Assembly: GCA_964616985.1 (NCBI GenBank)
Contig: CAZTVF010000057.1
Coordinates: forward strand, 1 to 32,946
DNA length: 32,946 nt
Reading direction: 5' to 3'
Source: CAZTVF01 sp964616985
GTDB taxonomy: Bacteria; Planctomycetota; Phycisphaerae; SM23-33
Position numbers and translations under genes: made by a program. Positions 23,859-31,943 of the stretch are shown here, piece by piece (positions within the stretch are counted from its first letter, which is position 1; each line of letters opens with the position of its first letter). The notes beneath the pieces were generated by a model. The model was not told the origin of the DNA and did no database searches. It was given only the letters and a program-made list of their open reading frames with translations.

Positions 23859-25257
23859 AGGCCGCCCAATCCGCAGGCTGCTGATCCTCGCGTCGGACCT
23901 CGCGCCCTCGCCGAGCGTGGGCCGCCTGCGCGTGCAGAAGTTCTGCAAGTACCTGCCGCAGTTCCTGTGGCAGGCACGCGTGGTGACGTTCGAGGTGGGC
24001 TACGGCGCGGACCGGCGGTTGCTGGCGGAACTGCCCGAGGATCTCCAGGTCGATCGCGTCCCCGTACCCAACATGATCGACGGCTTGGCCGCCCTGGCCA
24101 AGACGCTCCTGCGGCGGACGCGCGGCAAGTCGTGGCAGAGGCCCAAGGCCGCCCCGAGTGACCCCCAGCCGGCGCCGGAGGCGATGCCCGGCGGGGCGAT
24201 CGACCGCATCTCGCGCCGCATCGATGGCTTCAAGAAGTTCCTCGACCGCCGCGTGATGATCCCCGACCCCAACATGCTGGCGATCGGCCGCATGGTCCGT
24301 GCAGCCGTGCGGGTCGTGCGGCAGTGGCGGCCCGATGCAATGCTGGTCAGCGTGCCGGGCTTCTCGCCTTTTGTCGCCGCGGCCCTGGTGCAGCGAATGA
24401 CGGGCGTGCCGCTGGTGGTGGACTACCGCGACCTCTGGCATGGCGACGTGCTGCGCGAATGGGTGGGTCCGATCCGCAGCGGCGTGGAACTCGCCATCGA
24501 ACGCCGCTGCCTGCGGCAATGCTCCGCCGTCATCGCCGTCTCCCGGAACTATCTCGCCGAGGCCCTGGCGGTGGCCGGCACGCGGGCCCGCCTGGCCTCG
24601 ATGTCCCTGACCAACGGCTTCGATCGCGACGACTTCCACGCCGCCGCCCCACCGCCGCCCCGCAACGGGCGCCCGCTGACGGTGCTGCACGCCGGCAGGC
24701 TCTTCAAGAGCCGCACCGCCGACGCCTTGCTCGAAGCCCTCGGCCGCCTCAAGGCCGCCGGGCGGGCCGGCGCCGCCGACATCCGCCTCACGTTCCTGGG
24801 CGACGTCGAAGCCGCCCAGATGCGGCGGTTGGAGGCGATCATCGCCGCCCATTCGCTGGCCGCCATGGTCGAGTTCCGCCCCTACGTCACCCGCAGCCAA
24901 TGCCTGGCGATGGAGGCCGCCGCCGACTGCCTCCTCGTCATCGGCAACGAGGGCACGCGCTCGGCCGGGACCATGAGCATGAAGCTGTTCGAGTACGCCG
25001 GCGCCGCCAGGCCCGTGCTGGCCCTGCTGAACGAGGGCGAGGGACGCCAGTTCGTCCTGTCCTCGGGCATCGGGCGAACCGCGCCCATCTCCGACGCGGC
25101 CGCCATTGCCGAAACTCTCACCGGCCTGCTGGACGATTGGCGCCAGGGCAGGCCGCTGGCGTCGCCGAACACCGTGTTCCTGGCCGACTACGACTTCCGC
25201 AACATCGTCGGCCGCCTGGCCGCGTTCCTGGACCCACTGACGGGGCACAGATCGTGA
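23851..25257 (+). CDS. Glycosyltransferase family 4-like
   Basis: The 468-residue product starts L-L-I-L-A-S-D-L-A-P-S-P-S-V-G-R-L-R-V-Q-K-F and has V-V-D-Y-R-D-L-W. The donor domain shows L-H-A-G-R-L-F and M-S-M-K-L-F-E-Y-A-G-A. It is the longest transferase here because of an insert with a Pro/Ala-rich patch (about 98-115) between strands of the first domain. It begins 8 nt before the previous gene ends, and its TGA overlaps the GTG of the next gene (GTGA). Probable paralogue of the enzyme at 21406. Confidence 0.9.
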   Translation: MIEGRPIRRLLILASDLAPSPSVGRLRVQKFCKYLPQFLWQARVVTFEVGYGADRRLLAELPEDLQVDRVPVPNMIDGLAALAKTLLRRTRGKSWQRPKAAPSDPQPAPEAMPGGAIDRISRRIDGFKKFLDRRVMIPDPNMLAIGRMVRAAVRVVRQWRPDAMLVSVPGFSPFVAAALVQRMTGVPLVVDYRDLWHGDVLREWVGPIRSGVELAIERRCLRQCSAVIAVSRNYLAEALAVAGTRARLASMSLTNGFDRDDFHAAAPPPPRNGRPLTVLHAGRLFKSRTADALLEALGRLKAAGRAGAADIRLTFLGDVEAAQMRRLEAIIAAHSLAAMVEFRPYVTRSQCLAMEAAADCLLVIGNEGTRSAGTMSMKLFEYAGAARPVLALLNEGEGRQFVLSSGIGRTAPISDAAAIAETLTGLLDDWRQGRPLASPNTVFLADYDFRNIVGRLAAFLDPLTGHRS

Positions 25258-26435
25258 ACAAGATGCGAATCCTGTTTCTGGATGAAGCCCGCGGGTTCGG
25301 CGGCTCGATCGCCGCGATGGCCCGCTACGCCCAGCCGCTGCGCCGGCGAGGGCTGGAGGTGCATGCCGTTCTCACCGCCGTCGACGAGCGCAGCCTCCGC
25401 GCCCTGGCGGGGTTCAATTCTGTGCACGTGCTGCCCCTGCCCCATCGCAACCCCGGCGTGTCGCGCCGCCTGGAAGAACTCGGGCGTCGCTCCACGTGGC
25501 TCAAGCGTCTGGCGCTGGCGGAGGTCGTCGCCGCCGAGACCAGCCGCCGCCTGGGCTGGCTGTGGCGGCTGGGATCGCTGATGCAGCGTCTGCGCCCCCA
25601 CGTTCTGCACGCCAACAACGGCCCGGCCTTCAACGCCGCGGCCCTGGGCCTGGCCGCCGCCATGCGCACGCCCACCGTCGTCACCGTCCGCGGCGGCAGC
25701 GGGCAGACCGCCGCCGCCCGCCTGGGCCGCCGCTGGGCTGACCGCGAAATATTCATCTCCGAGCACATGAGCAGCATGTTCACCCGCCCGCGGCCAAACT
25801 CGCTGGTGCTTTACGACGGCCTGGACCTGTCGCATTACCCGCCGCCGGCGCCTCGCGCGGCGGGCCCGCTGCGTGTCGTGCACGTCGGGATGTTCACGCC
25901 CTGGAAGGGCCAGGAGCTCTTCCTGCAGGCCGCGGCAGAGGTGGCTGCACGCTGCGAGGGGGTCGAATTCTACCTCTGCGGCGACGCCATCGACCCCGCC
26001 CAGCGGGCCTACGCCGACGCCCTCCGCCGGAAGGCGGACGAAAATCCGCTCAAAGGTAGGGTCACCTTCCTGGGATTTCGTGACGATATTATAGATGCCC
26101 TCCGTCGTATGGATGTACTGGTGCACAGTTCGACCGAGCCCGAACCGTTCGGCCTGGTCGTGCTGGAGGGCATGGCCGCGGGCCTGGCGGTCATCGCCGC
26201 CAACGAGGGCGGCCCGGCGGAGATCATCCGCAACGGCGTCGATGGGTTGTTGACACCCCCGCGCGACGCGCGGGCCTTGGCCGCCGCGATCGAGGGCCTG
26301 CTGGCCGAGCCCCGGCGACGCGATGCCCTGGCCGCGGCCGCACGGGCCCGGGCGGTCGCCTGCTTCGATGCCGAACGCACCGCCGACGAACTGGCCAGGC
26401 TGTATGCCCGGCTGGGACGGGCGACAGGACGTTGA
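25254..26435 (+). CDS. Glycosyltransferase family 4
   Basis: Read from GTG 25254 (overlapping the previous TGA), the 393-residue enzyme begins M-R-I-L-F-L-D-E-A-R-G-F-G-G-S, a typical GT4 glycine-rich acceptor loop. ATG 25263, three codons on, is an equally possible start. The donor domain has V-V-H-V-G-M-F-T-P-W-K-G-Q and the E-x7-E site E-P-F-G-L-V-V-L-E-G-M-A-A-G. A short AT-richer patch with less usual codons lies near 26085-26120 inside the donor domain; the frame stays open. Cytoplasmic, sugar unknown. Confidence 0.91.
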   Translation: MNKMRILFLDEARGFGGSIAAMARYAQPLRRRGLEVHAVLTAVDERSLRALAGFNSVHVLPLPHRNPGVSRRLEELGRRSTWLKRLALAEVVAAETSRRLGWLWRLGSLMQRLRPHVLHANNGPAFNAAALGLAAAMRTPTVVTVRGGSGQTAAARLGRRWADREIFISEHMSSMFTRPRPNSLVLYDGLDLSHYPPPAPRAAGPLRVVHVGMFTPWKGQELFLQAAAEVAARCEGVEFYLCGDAIDPAQRAYADALRRKADENPLKGRVTFLGFRDDIIDALRRMDVLVHSSTEPEPFGLVVLEGMAAGLAVIAANEGGPAEIIRNGVDGLLTPPRDARALAAAIEGLLAEPRRRDALAAAARARAVACFDAERTADELARLYARLGRATGR

Positions 26436-26444
26436 TCACAAACT

Positions 26445-27782
26445 ATGCCGCTTCGTGACGCCATCATCATGCTCCTGGGCCTGGTGGCCTGCCCGCTGGC
26501 CGCCGTGTACAACGCGTACTTCGCGCTGCTGGCCTACTCATGGCTGTCGTTCATGAAACCCCAGAGCCTGGCGTGGGAAGAGACCGCGCAGACGGCGCGT
26601 ATGACCCTGGTGGTCGGCGCCCTGCTGGTGTTCCGCTGGGTGCTGACGCAGCGGCGAAGGATCAACATCCAGGGCCCCAGCCTGGCCTTCCTGCTCGTGT
26701 GGGGCTGGTTCGTGTTCACCTCGTTCGTCACCAGCACGCACCCCGACGAATCGCGAGCCCCCATCACCGACTTCTCCAAGATCGGCATCGCCGTGCTGCT
26801 GGCCACCGGCATCGTGCAGACGCGGGTGCAGCTCAAATGGATGATGGTGCTGCTGGCCCTGTGCCCCGGGTTCTGGGCCTTCAAGCTCGGACAGTTCTAC
26901 ATCCGCGCCACCTTTGGCGGCGAATCCGCCCAGTCGTTCTATGGCGGCCCCATGGGCATGGACAGCAACGACACGGCCATGTTCGTCACGATGGCCTTGC
27001 CGATGATGTATTTCTGCGCCTGCGAGGTCGCCCACAAGTGGTGGCGTCGCGGGATGATCGCTGCGGCCGCCATGGCCGTGCCGGCGGTGATTCTGACCAC
27101 GTCGCGCGGCGGCCTGCTGGCGCTGCTGACGGCCATGGGCTTCACGATCTGGCGCCGCACGGGCCGGTGGAAGAGCCCCCTGCTGGTGGGCGCGGCCATC
27201 CTGATCGTCTTTGCCGTGGCGCCGCCCGAGACCACCGTGCGCTATTCCACCATCCAGACGTACGAGAAGGACGACTCGGCCATGGGCCGCATCTGGGCCT
27301 GGAAGACCAGCGTGAACATGGCGTGGCACAACCCGATCGCCGGCGTGGGATTTGGCCAAAGGGTGTACCTGTCCGAATACTTCCGCTACCAGGCCGTGCC
27401 TCAGGATCGCCCGCATGCGGCCCACAGCGTGTGGTTCTCGCTGCTGGGCGAGACGGGCTTCGTGGGCGTAGGCCTGTACCTGTGGATGCTGTGGCAGGCG
27501 ATCCTGTGGACGCGGCAGGTGATGCGGAACTCCATCCGCCGCCACGGCCGCCGCGGCCAGTGGGACTGGGCCTACGCCGCCGCCGTGCAGTGCTCGATCA
27601 TCGCCTTCATCGTCGGCGGCACGTTCCTCAGCCAGCCGCGATTCGAGTACGTGCAGATGCTGTGCGCCATCACCGTGCCGCTTCGCCGCATCGCCGAGGC
27701 CGAGACCGAAGCCCAGCTGCCGCTGGCCGCCAAGGCGACGTCGCTGCCCGCCCGGGCCGTCGCACCCGCCGGAGGCCGATAA
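26445..27782 (+). CDS. O-antigen ligase/polymerase-like membrane protein, exosortase-associated type
   Basis: The 445-residue protein has about 10-12 membrane spans. Its N-terminus with Y-S-W-L-S-F-M-K-P-Q-S-L-A-W matches the family described as a putative O-glycosylation ligase of exosortase-A systems. The Wzy_C part shows G-R-I-W-A-W-K-T-S, H-N-P-I-A-G-V-G-F-G and H-A-A-H-S-V-W-F-S-L-L-G-E-T-G-F. Such enzymes either join repeat units or transfer glycan to a lipid or protein on the outer face of the membrane. Here it could be the Wzy polymerase, the only candidate in the window. A 9-nt gap separates it from the previous gene. Confidence 0.9.
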   Translation: MPLRDAIIMLLGLVACPLAAVYNAYFALLAYSWLSFMKPQSLAWEETAQTARMTLVVGALLVFRWVLTQRRRINIQGPSLAFLLVWGWFVFTSFVTSTHPDESRAPITDFSKIGIAVLLATGIVQTRVQLKWMMVLLALCPGFWAFKLGQFYIRATFGGESAQSFYGGPMGMDSNDTAMFVTMALPMMYFCACEVAHKWWRRGMIAAAAMAVPAVILTTSRGGLLALLTAMGFTIWRRTGRWKSPLLVGAAILIVFAVAPPETTVRYSTIQTYEKDDSAMGRIWAWKTSVNMAWHNPIAGVGFGQRVYLSEYFRYQAVPQDRPHAAHSVWFSLLGETGFVGVGLYLWMLWQAILWTRQVMRNSIRRHGRRGQWDWAYAAAVQCSIIAFIVGGTFLSQPRFEYVQMLCAITVPLRRIAEAETEAQLPLAAKATSLPARAVAPAGGR

Positions 27783-27785
27783 CGC

Positions 27786-28856
27786 TTGGCCGCCCACGTC
27801 GTCCAACTCGTGCAGGGCCTGGCCACCGGCGGCCTTGAGCGGGTGGTGCTGGACCTGTCGGCCGCCCTGGTGCAGCGCGGCGCCCGCGTGACCATCTGCT
27901 GCTACGACGGCGAAGGCGAGCTTGCCCCCGCCGCCCGCGCCGCCGGCATCGACGTGCAGTTCCTTCCCCGCCGGCCTGGCGTGGATCTCAAGTATCCCGC
28001 CCGTCTCGCCGCCGCCCTGCGGGCGTGGCAGGCGACGGCGATCCACATGCACAACGGCACCGCGCTGTTCTACGGCGCCCTTGCCGCCCGCAAGGCCGAC
28101 CTGCCCGTGCGGGTCTATACCGAGCATGATGGCGTCTTCCCCCGCGGCATCGTGCGGGCGTGGGTCAATCGCCGCCTGGTCAAGACGCTCACGCAGGCCA
28201 CGGCCGTGTCGCAGGCGGTGAAAGAGCTCTGGTGCCGCCATGACCGCATCAACCCCGTGGCCGTCGCGGTGATCCACAACGGCGTCGCCGCCAACCCCCG
28301 CCCGCGAGCATCGGCCTCGCAAGGCCGCGAAATTCGCATCGCCTGCGTCGGCCGCCTCAGCCGCGAAAAGGGCATCGACGTGCTCCTGGGCGCGATGGCT
28401 GCGCTGCAGGAACAGATGCCGACGCTCGCCGCCCGCCTGACGATCGTCGGCGACGGCCCGCTGCGGGCGGAGCTGGAAGCGCAGGCCGGACGCATCGGCG
28501 TCGCCGCGACCTTCCTGGGCTGGCGCGACGACGTGCCCGCGCTGCTGGGCGAGATGGACCTGCTGGTGCTGCCGTCGCGCAGCGAGGGCCTGCCGCTGGC
28601 GCTGCTGGAGGCGATGGCCGCCGGCCTGCCCGCGGTGGCCGCCGATGTGGGCGGCGTTCGCGAGGCCGCCGTCGACGGAAAGACCGCCCTGCTGGTGCCG
28701 CCGGGGCAGAGCGCCGCTTTGGCCGCCGCCATCGCCAGACTCTGCCTTGATGCACCGCTCCGCAGCGCGATGGGCCAAGCTGCACTGCAACGGTTCAACG
28801 AGCGATTCGATCTATCGAAGATGGTCGATGCCTATGCCAGATTGCTGATCGCATAG
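27786..28856 (+). CDS. Glycosyltransferase family 4
   Basis: The 356-residue enzyme starts at TTG 27786, 3 nt past the ligase stop. No ATG would keep the first strand H-V-V-Q-L-V-Q-G and the loop A-T-G-G-L-E-R-V-V. A GGAGG site lies 10 nt upstream, inside the ligase gene. The donor domain has A-C-V-G-R-L-S-R-E-K-G and the E-x7-E site E-G-L-P-L-A-L-L-E-A-M-A-A-G. The G-G-L-E-R N-terminus recalls the second sugar transferase family (stp2) of PEP-CTERM loci, which is a suggestion only. Confidence 0.9.
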   Translation: MAAHVVQLVQGLATGGLERVVLDLSAALVQRGARVTICCYDGEGELAPAARAAGIDVQFLPRRPGVDLKYPARLAAALRAWQATAIHMHNGTALFYGALAARKADLPVRVYTEHDGVFPRGIVRAWVNRRLVKTLTQATAVSQAVKELWCRHDRINPVAVAVIHNGVAANPRPRASASQGREIRIACVGRLSREKGIDVLLGAMAALQEQMPTLAARLTIVGDGPLRAELEAQAGRIGVAATFLGWRDDVPALLGEMDLLVLPSRSEGLPLALLEAMAAGLPAVAADVGGVREAAVDGKTALLVPPGQSAALAAAIARLCLDAPLRSAMGQAALQRFNERFDLSKMVDAYARLLIA

Positions 28857-28887
28857 CCTTCCCTGGCTACTGATTACTGGTTTTGCC

Positions 28888-30777
28888 ATGTGTGGAATCT
28901 GCGGAATACTGGATTTCGACGCGCGTGAAGGCGAGCTCGCCGGACGCCTTGGCGCGATGATCGATACGCTGCGTCACCGCGGCCCCGACGCCAGGGGCCA
29001 GCGGGCCGACCGCGTATGCGCGCTGGGCCACACGCGTCTGAGCATCATCGACCTCTCCGACGGCGCCCAGCCGATGTCGAACGAGGACGGCACGGTCTGG
29101 ATCACCTACAACGGCGAGGTGTACAACTTCCCCCAGCTGCGGCAGGAGCTCCTCGCCCGCGGCCATCGTTTCAAGACCCGCTGCGACACCGAGGTCATCG
29201 TCCACCTTTACGAGGAAGCGGGGGCGGCGTGCGTGGAGCAGCTGCGCGGCATGTTCGCCTTCGCCGTCTGGGACACGCGGAAGCAGGAACTGCTGCTCGT
29301 CCGCGACCGTTTGGGGGTCAAGCCCTTGTACTATGCCCAGCGCGGCGGCCGCGTGCTGTTCGGCAGCGAGATCAAGGCGATCCTCGCCGCCGATGACGCC
29401 CCGCGGCGCCTGCGCGGCGACGCCCTGTCGGACTACCTCACCTTCCTCTACGTGCCCGCGCCCAAGACGATGTTCGAGGGCATCCTCAAGCTGCCCGCCG
29501 GCCACTGGCTCCGCGTGGCGCCCGACGCCTGCGAGCTCCGCCAGTACTGGGACCTCCCCTGCGGCGAGGTGGACGATTCGCCCGCCGCCATCGAGCAGCA
29601 GCTGCGCCAGCGGCTGGACGAATCCGTCCGCATGCGGCTGGTCAGCGACGTGCCGCTGGGCGCCTTCCTCAGCGGCGGGCTGGACTCCTCCGCCGTGGTG
29701 GCCGCGATGGCACAGGCCGCCGATGGGCCGGTGGTCACCGCGTCGGTGGGCTTCAACGAGGCGCAGTTCAACGAGCTTCCCCACGCCCGCCGCGTGGCCG
29801 AACGTTTCGCCACCCAGCACCACGAGGAGATCGTCCAGCCGCACGCGGCGGAGGTGCTGGGCACGCTGGCATGGCACTACGACGAGCCGTTCGGCGACTA
29901 CTCCTCGATCCCGACGTACTACGTGTCGCAGGCGGCCAGGCGGCATGTGACGGTGGCACTGTCGGGCGATGGCGGGGACGAAAACTTCGCCGGGTACCGC
30001 CGCTACCGCTTCGACCTGCTCGAGCGGCGGATGCGCCGCCTGCTGCCCGCCTGGCTGCGGCGCGGCGTGGTCGGCCCGCTGGGTGCGATCTATCCCAAGG
30101 CCGACTGGCTGCCCCGTCCGCTGCGGGCGAAGATCACTCTGATGAACATCGCCGACGACGCCGCCGCTGCCTACTGCCGCAGCCTGGGCTTCCTCAGCGA
30201 TGCGCAGAAGCCCGCCTTCCTGTCGCCCGACCTCACCGCCGCCCTGGCGGGCTACCGTTCTGACGAAACCATCCGCCGCTACATGAACGCCGGCCCGCGC
30301 GGCGACCTGCAGCAGCTGCTTTACACCGACATCAAGACGTATCTCGTCGACGACATCCTGACCAAGGTCGACCGTGCCAGCATGGCCGTGTCGCTGGAGG
30401 TCCGCGTGCCGCTGCTGGACCACAAGCTGGTGGAATACGCCCACCAGATCCCCGCGGGCCTCAAGATCGCCGGCGGCGAGGGCAAGGCCATCTTCAAGTC
30501 GGCCATGACGCCGCGGCTCGACCGCCAGACGATCTACCGCCCCAAGCAGGGCTTCACGCCCCCGGTGGGCCCGTGGCTGCGCGGGCCGCTGCGCGAGATG
30601 GCCCAGGACCTGCTGCTGGGCCCCCGCCCCGCCTACGCCGATTACCTCCGCCGCGAGGCGATCGCCTCGGCCTGGCGGGAGCACCAGTCGGGCGTGAGCG
30701 ACTACACGCCGCTGCTGTACTCGGTGCTGATGCTCGAACTATGGGCACGCCGCTTCCTGTCCGGAGGCGGGCAATGA
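28888..30777 (+). CDS. asnB: Asparagine-synthase-type glutamine amidotransferase
   Basis: The 629-residue protein is complete and two-domain. The N-terminal glutaminase begins M-C2-G-I-C-G, with the nucleophile Cys2, H-R-G-P-D and Y-N-G-E-V-Y-N. The synthetase domain has the ATP site S-G-G-L-D-S-S (262-268) and S-G-D-G-G-D-E (359-365). In polysaccharide loci with exosortases such proteins ('amidotransferase 1') probably amidate a sugar acid or other group, not free aspartate. No Shine-Dalgarno site is visible in the 31-nt gap before ATG 28888, the longest gap in the operon, so a promoter or leader may be present. The TGA overlaps the next ATG. Confidence 0.93.
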   Translation: MCGICGILDFDAREGELAGRLGAMIDTLRHRGPDARGQRADRVCALGHTRLSIIDLSDGAQPMSNEDGTVWITYNGEVYNFPQLRQELLARGHRFKTRCDTEVIVHLYEEAGAACVEQLRGMFAFAVWDTRKQELLLVRDRLGVKPLYYAQRGGRVLFGSEIKAILAADDAPRRLRGDALSDYLTFLYVPAPKTMFEGILKLPAGHWLRVAPDACELRQYWDLPCGEVDDSPAAIEQQLRQRLDESVRMRLVSDVPLGAFLSGGLDSSAVVAAMAQAADGPVVTASVGFNEAQFNELPHARRVAERFATQHHEEIVQPHAAEVLGTLAWHYDEPFGDYSSIPTYYVSQAARRHVTVALSGDGGDENFAGYRRYRFDLLERRMRRLLPAWLRRGVVGPLGAIYPKADWLPRPLRAKITLMNIADDAAAAYCRSLGFLSDAQKPAFLSPDLTAALAGYRSDETIRRYMNAGPRGDLQQLLYTDIKTYLVDDILTKVDRASMAVSLEVRVPLLDHKLVEYAHQIPAGLKIAGGEGKAIFKSAMTPRLDRQTIYRPKQGFTPPVGPWLRGPLREMAQDLLLGPRPAYADYLRREAIASAWREHQSGVSDYTPLLYSVLMLELWARRFLSGGGQ

Positions 30778-31943
30778 TCATCCTCTCCTTTTCCTCGTGC
30801 TTCCCCAGCTCGCAGGACGCGCAGCGCGGCGTGTTCGTGCTGGAGCGGCTGGCGGCGATGGCGCGGCGAGAGCCCCTGGAGGTCGTGCATCCCTACGCCC
30901 GCTTCCCGATGTACCGCCCGCCCACGCCGCCGCCCGCCTTGGCCGAGGAGACGCTCGCCGGCGTGAAGGTCTACCACCGGCCTTTCTTTTACCTCCCCGC
31001 CGTGATGAAGCACCTCGACGCCCGCCTGTACGCCCGCGGCGTGCGGCCGTGGCTGAGACAATACGCACACTCGCACCGCATCGACGTGCTCGACGCACAC
31101 TTCGCCTGGCCCGACGGCGTGGCCGTTGCGATGCTGGCGGCCGACCTGCACCTGCCCTTCGTGATCACCCTGCGCGGCGTGATCAACTCGCGAATCAAGC
31201 TCCCCCGCATGCGGGAGCAGATCGTCCGCTCGCTGCACGCCGCCGCCGCCATCATCAGCGTCAGCGACGAGATGGCCGAGCTTGCGGCGGGGCACGGCGT
31301 CGAGCGGGCCAGGATCCACGTGATCCCCAACGGCGTCGACGCCGCGGTCTTCGCGCCGCGCGACCGCCTTGAGGCGCGTCGCCAACTGGGCCTCGACGCC
31401 GCCGGCCGATATGTCGTGTGCGTCGCCAGCGTGCAGGCGGCCAAGGGAATGCGCGAACTCGCGCAGGCGATGGCGTCGGCGCCTCGCGACGTCAAGCTGC
31501 TGCTGGTGGGCAGCACGACCGACGCCCCCGCCTTCGTCCGCGAACTGGTGACGCTGGGAGCGTCGCTGGGGCTCGCCGGCCGCATTGTCTTCGCAGGCAG
31601 CCAGGCGCACGACCGCGTCGGGCTTTACCTGGCCGCCGCCGACGTGAGCGTGCTGGCCTCGCACGCCGAAGGCTGCCCCAACGCCGTGCTCGAATCGCTC
31701 GCCTGCGGCGTGCCCGTCATCGCCACCGCCGTCGGCCACGTGCCGCAGATGATCGCCCCAGGCCGCAACGGCCTGATCGTGCCGCCCCGCGACGCCGCCG
31801 CCCTGGCCACGGCGATCAACCAGTCGCTCGGCCGCCAGTGGTCGCCGCAGGAGATCCGCTCCAGCCCCGCCGTCGTGTCCTGGGACATCGTGGCCCAGCG
31901 CACGCTGGCTGTGCTGGCCGCGGCCGCCGAGGTGCGATCGTGA
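30774..31943 (+). CDS. Glycosyltransferase family 4
   Basis: This 389-residue GT-B enzyme has S-S-C-F-P-S-S-Q-D-A-Q-R-G-V-F-V at the N-terminus, D-A-H-F-A-W-P-D-G in the acceptor domain, V-I-P-N-G-V-D between domains, and the E-x7-E site E-G-C-P-N-A-V-L-E-S-L-A-C-G. It starts in the ATGA overlap with the amidotransferase gene and ends in a GTGA overlap with the CapK-like gene. It probably adds a sugar to the repeat unit. Confidence 0.91.
   Translation: MIILSFSSCFPSSQDAQRGVFVLERLAAMARREPLEVVHPYARFPMYRPPTPPPALAEETLAGVKVYHRPFFYLPAVMKHLDARLYARGVRPWLRQYAHSHRIDVLDAHFAWPDGVAVAMLAADLHLPFVITLRGVINSRIKLPRMREQIVRSLHAAAAIISVSDEMAELAAGHGVERARIHVIPNGVDAAVFAPRDRLEARRQLGLDAAGRYVVCVASVQAAKGMRELAQAMASAPRDVKLLLVGSTTDAPAFVRELVTLGASLGLAGRIVFAGSQAHDRVGLYLAAADVSVLASHAEGCPNAVLESLACGVPVIATAVGHVPQMIAPGRNGLIVPPRDAAALATAINQSLGRQWSPQEIRSSPAVVSWDIVAQRTLAVLAAAAEVRS

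Noticed and set aside
28867..30684. 605-codon minus-strand frame opposite the amidotransferase gene
   Set aside because: No recognisable domain, fully antisense to a complete asparagine-synthase-type gene, biased composition.
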